Source: Chryseobacterium gleum
GTDB lineage: Bacteria > Bacteroidota > Bacteroidia > Flavobacteriales_C > GCA-002722245
Direction: 5' to 3'
Assembly: GCA_945903925.1 (NCBI GenBank)
Contig: CAMDPJ010000041.1
Span: forward strand, 1 to 13,082
DNA: 13,082 nucleotides
In this document: positions 1 through 7,700 of the stretch, in pieces
Position numbering within the stretch: the stretch's first letter is position 1
Layout: each line of letters starts with the position of its first letter
Translations under genes and position numbers: made by a program
Notes under the pieces: model-generated
The model's database searches: none
What the model was told of the DNA's origin: nothing
The model's input: the letters and a program-made list of their open reading frames with translations, nothing else

Positions 1-565
1 TAGCAAGCAGTTGTCTCAAATGTTGTTGAGGCTGGTAATCATGTTCCAAATAATGCCACATAGTAATCACATCAACAGGTAATTCTCCTATGAGGTCGGC
101 TACTTCGCCTACCCTTAGATCTATGCCCTCGTAAGTTTTCGGTTCATTCCTCCAACCTTCGTCACTGAAATCAAGCCCTATGAGATGAGAATCGGTTTCT
201 TTGCTCAAGCAGCTTAAAAAGGTCGGCTTACCGCAACCAACATCGAGTATTCGGCTTTGAGCAGTCCATCTGTGATGTTTTTTTACTCGTTCAACTCTTG
301 CCTGATCAATTTTTTGCTGATCCCTTTTCACAAAGGCAGCGTACTTGCCCCATGCTTCCTCAACGCGATAAGGCAGGTAAGAGGATCTGTAAAATGCTCC
401 TAATGCAGATTCGGGAACACGAGGGTTCAAAAAAACTAAGCCACAATCATTACAGCGGTCAAAATTGTATTTTACAGAAGAATGCTCATGCATCATTGCA
501 GCAGTATGAATGAAGGCTTTGAAGTTAGCGGAATTGCAGGCGGGGCATTTTGTCACATATTCCAT
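1..565 (-). CDS. Class I SAM-dependent methyltransferase with N-terminal zinc ribbon (C-terminus beyond left edge)
   Basis: The reading frame is open from the ATG at 565 down to the left edge, giving 188 visible residues. The N-terminus has two cysteine pairs, C7-P-A-C10 and C38-N-D-C41-G, which fit a small zinc ribbon. It is followed by a Rossmann methyltransferase core: motif I ILDVGCGKPTFL at about residues 106-117, an acidic strand end GLDFSDEGW, and a post-II motif MWHYLEHDYQP near residue 172. Motif I has KPT where GxG/GTG is usual, which is a mild departure. The family transfers a methyl group from S-adenosylmethionine; the acceptor cannot be read from the sequence. The start overlaps the end of the lycopene cyclase gene by 13 bp, so it is probably translated from the same carotenoid mRNA. 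That makes a role on a carotenoid, or on its sugar, possible but unproven. Zinc-ribbon methyltransferases of this kind also act in glycan or sugar pathways. Confidence 0.85.
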   Translation of the reverse strand, partial: MEYVTKCPACNSANFKAFIHTAAMMHEHSSVKYNFDRCNDCGLVFLNPRVPESALGAFYRSSYLPYRVEEAWGKYAAFVKRDQQKIDQARVERVKKHHRWTAQSRILDVGCGKPTFLSCLSKETDSHLIGLDFSDEGWRNEPKTYEGIDLRVGEVADLIGELPVDVITMWHYLEHDYQPQQHLRQLLA

Positions 566-1713
566 AAGCGAGAAACATATTTGATGAATGAATGAGTAAA
601 TTGTCGAGAAGGAAATTTGGTCATGATTACGAGATCCTCAGCGAAACTAGTTTGATCATCGAGGAAAGAGAAGATTTTTTGGACTGGAATTTTTGAGTAC
701 ATGGTTTCGAAGAGCTGCGGGCCAAGTTCATTACGTCTGTTTAGTACATCTAGAAACAAGGAATCGTATAAGCGGAATTTCTCTGAAATGAGACCTTGGT
801 CAGCCTGTTTGCCCAACTTTAAATTCTCAACAATTTTTCTTGCATTTCTCTCGCAATTCTTAAAAGAATAACCGGTAGAAGGTTTTACCCAACCCCCGCC
901 AGTGCCGATGCGTATATGTTTTCCTTGTGAATATTTGTCGAAAGGAAAATCACTCATTGGAATCACACCTTGTTCTTGCTCTACTATCTCATATTTTTTG
1001 AGTTTCAGAATATCGCTAACATACCCACTTAACATGCCTTCATAGTCAGTATCCTTTAGTAAAGCTGAAGAAAACAAGGTGAACTCTACCAATGCTTCCC
1101 TTTTGTTAAGGGGCAACACATAAGTGAAGCTCGTAGTTTCGGGCCATAACTGCCTAAAGTCCATCAAGGTAAATTGTTCGGGGTCAAAGGCATCATCTTC
1201 GGTTCGAATGACCCAGCCTTTGAAGTGCTGCAAGAGTCTGGTATATTTATCTTTTGCTTGGAAAAAATTCTCAGGAATGCGACTGTCAAATACATACTCA
1301 GCAGAGTAATCTGCCTTTTGGCCTTGGATATAAATGGTGGTTCTTGTTTCAACAGAAAGTATATGATCATTTACCCACTCAATATTGGTACTTGATGCAA
1401 TTTCTTTTTGAGCATGATTATAAAAATCAATACTCTTGATCATTTTATAGCTGTAGGGAGCTAAGGATAACGCAATAGATTTTTCTTCAGAAAAAAAATG
1501 ACCATGTTGCCAACTCTTAGTAAGGAAAGAATCCCATAAACCTTCTCCCTTTTCCCAAAAACACCAGGTTCGGTCATTTTGATCTTTAGCCGATTTTTCA
1601 AGAATGAGAATACGCTTATTTTTGAAAAACGGCTCTTTTCTTATGGCCATGGCCAGGTGAAGTCCTGCCGCACCTGCTCCTATTATGGCAATATCAAAAT
1701 GAGTTGATGACAT
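553..1713 (-). CDS. crtY: Lycopene beta-cyclase, CrtY type
   Basis: CrtY closes the psi end of lycopene into a beta-ionone ring, with FAD as a tightly bound cofactor, at or in the inner membrane. From the ATG at 1713 the protein has 386 residues, the usual size. It shows the N-terminal dinucleotide site FDIAIIGAGAAGLHLA (residues 6-21), NDRTWCFWE (46-54), FKGWVIRTE (164-172), LMDFR (183-187), IPMSDFPFD (251-259) and the C-terminal FAD-contact segment GTGGGWVKPSTGYSF (270-284). All are recognisable in CrtY-type cyclases. An upstream in-frame ATG at 1788 would add 25 residues ahead of the FAD strand; I reject it because the fold starts naturally at MSSTHFD. The chosen start lies 20 bp inside cruF, and the stop lies inside the methyltransferase gene, so translation is coupled on both sides. 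With CruF and CrtD it should produce a monocyclic carotenoid, since the other end of the molecule is hydroxylated. Confidence 0.9.
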   Translation of the reverse strand: MSSTHFDIAIIGAGAAGLHLAMAIRKEPFFKNKRILILEKSAKDQNDRTWCFWEKGEGLWDSFLTKSWQHGHFFSEEKSIALSLAPYSYKMIKSIDFYNHAQKEIASSTNIEWVNDHILSVETRTTIYIQGQKADYSAEYVFDSRIPENFFQAKDKYTRLLQHFKGWVIRTEDDAFDPEQFTLMDFRQLWPETTSFTYVLPLNKREALVEFTLFSSALLKDTDYEGMLSGYVSDILKLKKYEIVEQEQGVIPMSDFPFDKYSQGKHIRIGTGGGWVKPSTGYSFKNCERNARKIVENLKLGKQADQGLISEKFRLYDSLFLDVLNRRNELGPQLFETMYSKIPVQKIFSFLDDQTSFAEDLVIMTKFPSRQFTHSFIKYVSRLWNM

Positions 1714-2356
1714 AAAAAAATCCAAAAAAAAGTAATTGTGAAGCAAAATGATTGATGGGATACGGATGCTTTTCTGCATGTAACTCATTGATCATCATTG
1801 CTTGCATGATAAATGAAACAATAAACCAATCCACGAAATTTCTCAAGGGAGGGTAACCTATTTCCCAACACCAAAAGTCAAATATAGGGGCATTATCTTC
1901 TATGAAAAAATCGAGAGCCACCATGAGCAGAGCGCCACAAATAAGCACTAGCCACTTATTATGTATAAATCGCTTGCAGATGCTGCCGGTAATAAAAGTC
2001 AACATAACCCAATTAACGCCAATCAGCAATGGCACACCACCAATTTTTGTTCCAAGATTCTCTCCATACTGATAGTCTCCAAAAAGAAGGCCTGTGTTCA
2101 CTCCCACTAATTCCACACCCATACCCAGCAAATAAACAAGCGACCATATTGTTATACTTCGCCATCCATTTTTTAACGGAAAATTCCAGAAAATCAGCAA
2201 TAAACAAAGTAGAAGGTTGAAGGGTGTTTTAGACAAAAACCAAGCGGCATCGCCCTGCCATATTCCGATTATACCGGAAATGGTGACCAACCATAGACCA
2301 AACAAAGAGATCTTCGTTTTCAAATTTGAAAAGGGAAAGATAGATGTTGTATTCAT
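1694..2356 (-). CDS. cruF: Carotenoid 1',2'-hydratase-like membrane protein (CruF/DUF422 family)
   Basis: CruF-type proteins add water across the 1',2' double bond of the open end of gamma-carotene, giving a tertiary hydroxyl group, and sit in the membrane. The 220-residue product has about seven hydrophobic segments, for example near residues 16-33, 68-85, 106-126, 135-150, 172-188 and 205-220. It carries the family signature region GVELVGVNTGLLFGDYQYGENLG (80-102, conserved E, TG, FG, Y-Y), followed by GGVPLLIGVNW. A later acidic stretch, ALDFFIEDNAPIFDFWCWE, leads into GYPPLRNFVDWF. Its start ATG overlaps the crtD stop as ATGA (2353-2356), and its 3' end overlaps the crtY start by 20 bp. 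Membership in the carotenoid-synthesis membrane family is clear. The exact reaction is inferred from the neighbours, since some members of this family act on other carotenoid ends. Confidence 0.82.
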   Translation of the reverse strand: MNTTSIFPFSNLKTKISLFGLWLVTISGIIGIWQGDAAWFLSKTPFNLLLCLLLIFWNFPLKNGWRSITIWSLVYLLGMGVELVGVNTGLLFGDYQYGENLGTKIGGVPLLIGVNWVMLTFITGSICKRFIHNKWLVLICGALLMVALDFFIEDNAPIFDFWCWEIGYPPLRNFVDWFIVSFIMQAMMINELHAEKHPYPINHFASQLLFFGFFYVINSF

Positions 2357-3822
2357 GAATTGGAAATGATTAAATCTGAAGTTATTTTAGCAGAAAGAAG
2401 ACATAGGGGAATACCTCCGCCGGGATGCACGGAGCCTCCGCTGCAGTATAATTGCTTTATCCTACTTGAAAAATTAGGATGTCTCAGGAAGGCAGTAAAC
2501 TTGGAGTTGCTCGCTGTGCCATATAATGCTCCACGATAGCTGCTTGTCCGTTGCTCTATCAGCGGGGGAGACAGCACATCTTCCACCTCAATAAGCGGTT
2601 CTATATCTATGCCTAACAGGCGGTTTATTTTGTTTATGATATTCTGACGAACTTGAGCTACCAACTTATTCCAATCCTGCCCGTAGTCACCTGGTGCATT
2701 TACCATCACAAACCAGTTTTCACATCCGCTTGGTGCATCACCCACTTCTTCTTTGCTGGTAATATTGATATAAACAGTCGGATCATCGAAAAGGGTTTTA
2801 TGTTCGAATAAGTTGGTGAATTCCTTTTGGTAATCTTGGCTGAAAAATATGTTGTGCAAGTCAAGTTCCGGAAACTGTTTGCGAATTCCCCAATAAAAGA
2901 TAACCGCAGAGCTCGAGCGTTCTTGACTAAGGATGCGCTTTGGGTGAGACTGATCTGGTAATAGTTTTTCGTACGTGGAAAATATATCCATGTTTGATAC
3001 AATTACATCAGCATAGTGCTGCTTGTCTTTGACTTGAATACCAACAGCTCGGCGCTTTGTTACTACTATTTTATCTACTTTTTGCCCAAAATGAAATGTT
3101 ATGCCTTGCCTAATAGCCAACTCATAAAGACTGATCGTAATGCTATGCATACCACCTTTCGGGAAATAGGTGCCTAAATGAAGTTCAAGGTGTGGAATCA
3201 TGCTCATGATACCTGGTGTCTTGTATGGAGACGAACCATTATAAGTAGCATAACGGTTAAACAACTGCACCAGATGTGGTTCTTTTAATACAGCCTCGTT
3301 GAGCGTGTTGAGGCTGCTCCCAATGCCCATTTTTGACATTTGTGTCAAAGCCTTGAGGGCATCTAGTGATAGATAGGTGCTGATTTTATGCAAGGATTTT
3401 TCCAGGAAAATTGGGGAGGTAAGCTCGTATTTCTTTTGACTATTTTTTAGATAATTCAGTAGGGTTGATGCTTCTATACCAAATTTAGCTTCCGCATCTT
3501 TTACAAAAACATCTCTGTCTCCATTTACAGTAAATCGAATGCCATCTTCCCAGAAATAATTGCAGACCGATTCCTTACGATTATAATCGAAGAAATCATT
3601 GGATTGCTCCTTGAATAATCCGAAAAGTTCTGTGACGAGCTCAGGCATGGTAAATAAAGAAGGTCCGGCATCGAAGCGGTAACCTTCTAGCGAGAATGCA
3701 TGTAATTTACCTCCGGGATAGTCATTTGCTTCGAATACAGAAACATCCATGCCTGCTGCTCTCAGTCGCAAGGCTGTTGCTATACCGGCTATACCGGCTC
3801 CGATAATGATAGCGGATGACAT
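2353..3822 (-). CDS. crtD: CrtI/CrtD-family carotenoid desaturase, probably 1-hydroxycarotenoid 3,4-desaturase
   Basis: This 489-residue FAD amine-oxidase-fold enzyme has the N-terminal GAGIAG site (8-13), the E-A-N-D-Y-PGGK turn (about 31-39), the substrate-entry motif FDAGPSLFTMP (50-60) and the C-terminal signature SGGSVHPGGGIPLCLLSAK (461-479). All of these mark the CrtI/CrtD family. FDAGPSLFTMP fits the CrtD branch of Bacteroidota better than phytoene desaturase CrtI, which usually has GPSWYWMP there. This is from memory and not from an alignment. CrtD introduces the 3',4' double bond next to a 1'-hydroxyl group, so it logically follows the hydration carried out by the product of the next gene, cruF, with which it shares a 4-bp ATGA overlap. 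It is the first gene of the visible operon. No convincing TTG/TAnnTTTG promoter was found just upstream. Alternative: a CrtI or CrtN-like desaturase with a different end product. Confidence 0.85.
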   Translation of the reverse strand: MSSAIIIGAGIAGIATALRLRAAGMDVSVFEANDYPGGKLHAFSLEGYRFDAGPSLFTMPELVTELFGLFKEQSNDFFDYNRKESVCNYFWEDGIRFTVNGDRDVFVKDAEAKFGIEASTLLNYLKNSQKKYELTSPIFLEKSLHKISTYLSLDALKALTQMSKMGIGSSLNTLNEAVLKEPHLVQLFNRYATYNGSSPYKTPGIMSMIPHLELHLGTYFPKGGMHSITISLYELAIRQGITFHFGQKVDKIVVTKRRAVGIQVKDKQHYADVIVSNMDIFSTYEKLLPDQSHPKRILSQERSSSAVIFYWGIRKQFPELDLHNIFFSQDYQKEFTNLFEHKTLFDDPTVYINITSKEEVGDAPSGCENWFVMVNAPGDYGQDWNKLVAQVRQNIINKINRLLGIDIEPLIEVEDVLSPPLIEQRTSSYRGALYGTASNSKFTAFLRHPNFSSRIKQLYCSGGSVHPGGGIPLCLLSAKITSDLIISNS

Positions 3823-4115
3823 TTAAGGGATCAATTTGTTAACTTTTTCTGTAGGCGTATAATACATTTTAAGAATGTTTGAAAAAGTTATGTGTCCTTG
3901 GCATTAAAAAACGGAACCTTAATACTACCTATCAAGAACACAAAGCACATCCCAAAGTTCATAATAATTCTAGGTTTGCCAAATTTCTAGAAGTTAAAAG
4001 TAGGGAAATTTTTCAGTGTGAAAAGATATTAAAGGCAAAAAAGTGCATCGGCCTCTGCAAATTTCTCCGCCGCTTAGATTTCGTGGGAGTGTAAACCATA
4101 GAAATCGAGGCGGGG
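3823..4115. other. Intergenic region between crtD and the broken zinc-ribbon gene
   Basis: This 293-bp stretch holds no believable gene. A 71-codon plus-strand frame at 3879-4094 has no recognisable motif, is rich in Lys, and crosses the hairpin at 4067-4113. On the minus strand the frames are short and broken. The crtD promoter must lie here if crtD is the first gene. The best candidate -7 box is TAACTTTT (3883-3890, minus strand), one base off TAnnTTTG, but no TTG is found at the right distance, so I do not call it. Apart from the hairpin listed separately, I see nothing else. Confidence 0.5.
4067..4113. repeat. Imperfect intergenic hairpin
   Basis: CCGCC (4067-4071) can pair with GGCGG (4109-4113), and GATTTC (4077-4082) with GAAATC (4101-4106). 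An asymmetric internal loop (GCTTA against GA) separates the two stems and the end loop is 18 bases. It sits directly downstream of the stop codon of the broken zinc-ribbon gene on the minus strand. A terminator is possible, but no T-run follows it on that strand, so the role is open. Confidence 0.35.
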
Positions 4116-4681
4116 TTATTTTCTGAGATTATATTTCATTTCAAATTCAATTCGCTTTTTAATATCTTCATCAGTAAAATCTTGTTTGTTCTCCTCAGAA
4201 CTTTGGTCATCATCGTTAACAGAATTAATTCTAACTTTTGATGATAATTTCTTTTGTGTTCCAATGACAATCAATGCAACTGACGGAAGAAAAAAAGCAA
4301 ATGTACCCCAGCTGAATTTATTTCTGTTTTGTCTTTTAGCAATATTAGCAACCCAAGATGTGACAATAATTCTCAAAACCAATATAGCAATTGAAGAGAA
4401 AGCTGAAAATTGATTGTAATCGTCAATTTTGGCAAATTCATAGGGTTTAAAAATTAATAATGTAATAGTTGAAACTAATATTACGGCACCTATAAAAGTC
4501 GCGTTAGTTTCTTTTGCATAAGTTGTATCGTATTTGGGTTCAATGTGGGCACTTTTATGGTTTTGTTTTGGATCGTTTGGTCTGTCGACAGCAGGTCTGT
4601 TTATTTCTGATGTCTAGTTCCACAAATAGAACAGAATAAGCTATCATTATCTGTTTTTTCACCGCAAGATTTGCAATACAT
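4116..4681 (-). pseudogene. Frameshifted small zinc-ribbon membrane protein
   Basis: From the ATG at 4681 the frame reads MYCKSCGEKTDNDSLFC followed by SICGTR, a classic zinc-ribbon_2 type head with two C-x-x-C-G knuckles (C3/C6, C17/C20). It then meets a stop at 4601-4603 after only 26 residues. One frame over, an open frame runs without a break from this point to the stop at 4116-4118. Restoring one base near 4611-4615 (AGA-ACA-TCA for AGA-CAT-CAG) joins them into a protein of about 188 residues. The repaired protein would have a polar linker, then three hydrophobic segments (ATFIGAVILVSTITLLIF; SIAILVLRIIVTSW; FAFFLPSVALIVIG) and a charged C-terminus ending in EFEMKYNLRK. Zinc-ribbon plus membrane-segment proteins are common in Bacteroidota, but their function is not known to me. 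The reading frame outside the lesion is intact, so the event is recent or is a sequencing error. It lies 33 bp downstream of gatB-aspS on the same strand. Confidence 0.75.
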
Positions 4682-4714
4682 AATTTAATCTTTTAATGAT
4701 GTAAAACTAAAATA

Positions 4715-7700
4715 TTATATCACCCTCACATTCATCTCCTCCACCTTCTTACTCGGCAATGCACTCGGACTATTAAACATCAAATCTTCACCAGAACCGG
4801 TTTTAGGGTAAGCCATCACCTCACGAATAGAAACTTTTCTTTCGAGGATCATCATCAAACGATCTAAGCCCCAAGCGATACCGCCGTGTGGTGGTGCGCC
4901 GAATTGGAAAGCTTCGTACATGTGCCCTACACTTTTTTTCATTTCGTCTTTGTTGTAGCCCATGTTGCGGTAAGTGGCTTCTAAAATTTCTGCTTTGTGT
5001 GCACGCACAGATCCACCGCCGATTTCGTAGCCGTTCAACACTAAATCGTATTGTTGTGCGATGATGTCGCCAACATTTTCTCCGCTCATGTGTTTGTCTA
5101 AATCTCGAACCTTCGGCATAGAGAATGGGTTGTGCGTGAAAGTCCATCTTCCTTCATCGGTTTTTTCGAAGAAAGGGAAATCAACTACCCACACCGGCGC
5201 CAATTCTTTTGGATTGATGAGGTTGAGCATGCGGCCCAATTCCTGACGAACTTGATCCAGCGCTTTGTTCGCTACAGCGAAAGTTGCTGCAGAGAAGAAC
5301 ACCACATCGCCCACTTTTGCATTGGTAGTTTTGATGATGTTGGCTGCAATTTCTTCACCCAAAAATTTGATGATAGGCGATTGTAAATCGTTTTCGTTTA
5401 CGATGATGTAAGCCAAGCCGCCCAAGCCATTTTCTTGCGCAATGGCGGTTAATTTTTCTATCTGACCTTTAGATAATCTTTTCTGTTGGTACTCGGCATT
5501 CACCTTAATACATTTCACCACTCCGCCTTCTTCAATAGGTTTAGAGAACACTTGGAAGGTGGTGTCTTTCACGATATCGGTGATGGTTTGTAATTCTAAA
5601 CCGTAACGCATATCGGGACGGTCGCAACCGTATTTCTCCATCGAATCCCAATACTTAATTACTTGAAAGGGTTTCATCTTCCATTTGTCTTTGTACAAAT
5701 CTTGAACAACAGTAGTGAGTAACTTGGTGTTCAAATCCATGATGTCTTGTTCGCCCAAGAACGCCATTTCCATATCGAGTTGCGTGAACTCTGGCTGACG
5801 GTCGCCGCGTGAATCTTCATCACGGAAACATCTTGCTACCTGAAAATATTTTTGGAACCCACCTACCATCAACAATTGTTTAAACTGTTGCGGTGCTTGT
5901 GGTAAGGTGTAAAAAGAGCCTGCGAATTTTCTGCTTGGAACGATGAATTCACGCGCACCTTCTTCGGTACCTGCAGTTAAAATTGGAGTTTCAATTTCAA
6001 GAAATTCTTCTCTGTCTAGAATGTCGCGCAATAACTTAATTACCTTGTGACGGTTGATAATTGCACTTCTGTTTTCCGCACTTCTGTGATCTAAAAACTT
6101 GTATTTTAATCGTGTTGCTTCGTTGGTTTTAGAGGCACGTTTTATTTCGAAAGGAAGTGTTTTCGCTAAGTTTAAAATATCGATTTCTTTAACTTCCATT
6201 TCCAATTTTCCGGTGCGGATACTGCTGTTGTAATCGTCTTCTTTACGAGGAATAATATTACCCGTCACCATGATAACAGATTCGGGTTTTAGCTTCGCAA
6301 ACTGATCTAACTGAGGGAAAGTTTCGCGTTTTAAACTCAACTGTAATACCTCGTAGCTTGAGTCGCGGAAGTCAATAAACACTAAATCACCGTGATCCCT
6401 CAAGCTAGAAACCCAACCAGAAAGTGTAACACTTTTGCCAACAAAATCTTGAGAGATTTGTGTAACAACATGTGTGCGGTATTGATCTTTAATGATCACC
6501 GGAATTGCGCGAACAGCTTCTTCATCATCGCGTTGTTGTGCTGCAGAAACTTTTACTTCTCCACCTTCTTCTTCGCTTTCGTTTGCGGTAACAGTAACGC
6601 CACCCGCTAGTTGCTGTAAAATGATTTCACGAACTAATTTTCCGTTTGCGCCTTTACCCACTTTAGCTAAAACTTTACCTACTAAAATTCCCGATTTACC
6701 AGCGTTACCGCCTTTTATTTCATCGGCCAAGGCTTGGTTTTCGGCAATAGCTTGTGCAATGCTTTTGTGCAATTGCTCTTCGCTAATGGAGTTTTCTTTG
6801 AAGTAAATTTGGTAATCGAAAGAAGCATTGTTGATCAATTCTTCAATCGCTTTTTGCAATAGAATAATGGTGATTTTTTCTTCTTTAAATAAAGAGAAAA
6901 TTTCAATCAATACTTCGAGTTTTATATTAGGATAATCTTCGGCTTTTAAGTTATTCGACAAGGCTTTGGCAACGAACAAAGGATCGTTCAGTTTTTCGTT
7001 GATGCCCAAAAACAAATATGAACGAATGGCATCGGCAGTGAAAAATTTTGCGTCTTGCGGCCGAACACCGCCTTCAATCAAAGTGGTTTCGATAGCGTAA
7101 GGCAATAATCTTTCGTCAACGATTGTGGACTCAATTTCTTTCTTGATGTTAACGAAAGGAATATCTGGTTCTAAAGCAAAACGATAATCGGCTGCGAATT
7201 CTTTTTTACGCATCGTTTTCGTTTTCTTCAAATCGGCATCGAACAATACTGTGGTTTGGTCGGCGCGGAAATCGTTGTGCTGCGTGTAGTAATCCAATTG
7301 CTTAGAAACTTCTTCTTCCAAAGCCTCAATCATAAACTTGAAAGAGTTCAAGTTTTTAATTTCTGTTCTAGCGTTTAAATCGTTCGTTCCTTTTTTGCGG
7401 ATAGATACACTCACATCCGATTTGAATTCACCTTTCTCTAAGTTCGCCTCAGAGATATTTAAGTTTTGTACAATGCGCTGCAAGTATTGCGCGTAGATCG
7501 ACGCATCGTTCATTTCGCGCAAACAAGGTTTGGTTACCACCTCGATAAGTGGAACACCGCTTTTGTTAAAATCGACTAAAGTTTGTGTTTTTTCGTGCAT
7601 CAATTTCGCCGCATCTTCTTCCAAATGCACTTGTTCTAACTGCACAGAAAACTGAGTGCCATCTTCACGATAACATTTTACTTCACCGTTTGGAATGATA

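Noticed and set aside
298..513. Plus-strand 71-codon open frame
   Set aside because: It lies opposite the methyltransferase gene, whose zinc-ribbon and SAM motifs are clear; the plus-strand product has no motif.
1714..1788. Extended N-terminus of the lycopene cyclase from the ATG at 1788
   Set aside because: It would add 25 hydrophobic and aromatic residues before the FAD strand and overlap cruF by 95 bp; MSSTHFDIAIIGAG at 1713 is the natural start.
3781..3800. Tandem TATACCGGCT repeat in the crtD start
   Set aside because: It simply encodes the GAGIAGIATA dinucleotide-binding turn, so the repeat is explained by the protein.
3879..4094. Plus-strand 71-codon open frame in the intergenic region
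   Set aside because: No recognisable motif, Lys-rich composition as expected from AT-rich non-coding DNA, no promoter, and it crosses a hairpin.
4116..4382. Stand-alone 88-residue protein
   Set aside because: It needs a TTG start in the middle of a membrane segment; the frame stays open upstream and joins a zinc ribbon after one base is restored, so it is the tail of a broken gene.
6392..6806. Plus-strand open frames opposite the GatB-AspRS linker
   Set aside because: Shadow frames; the minus-strand fusion is supported by conserved domains on both sides of this stretch.
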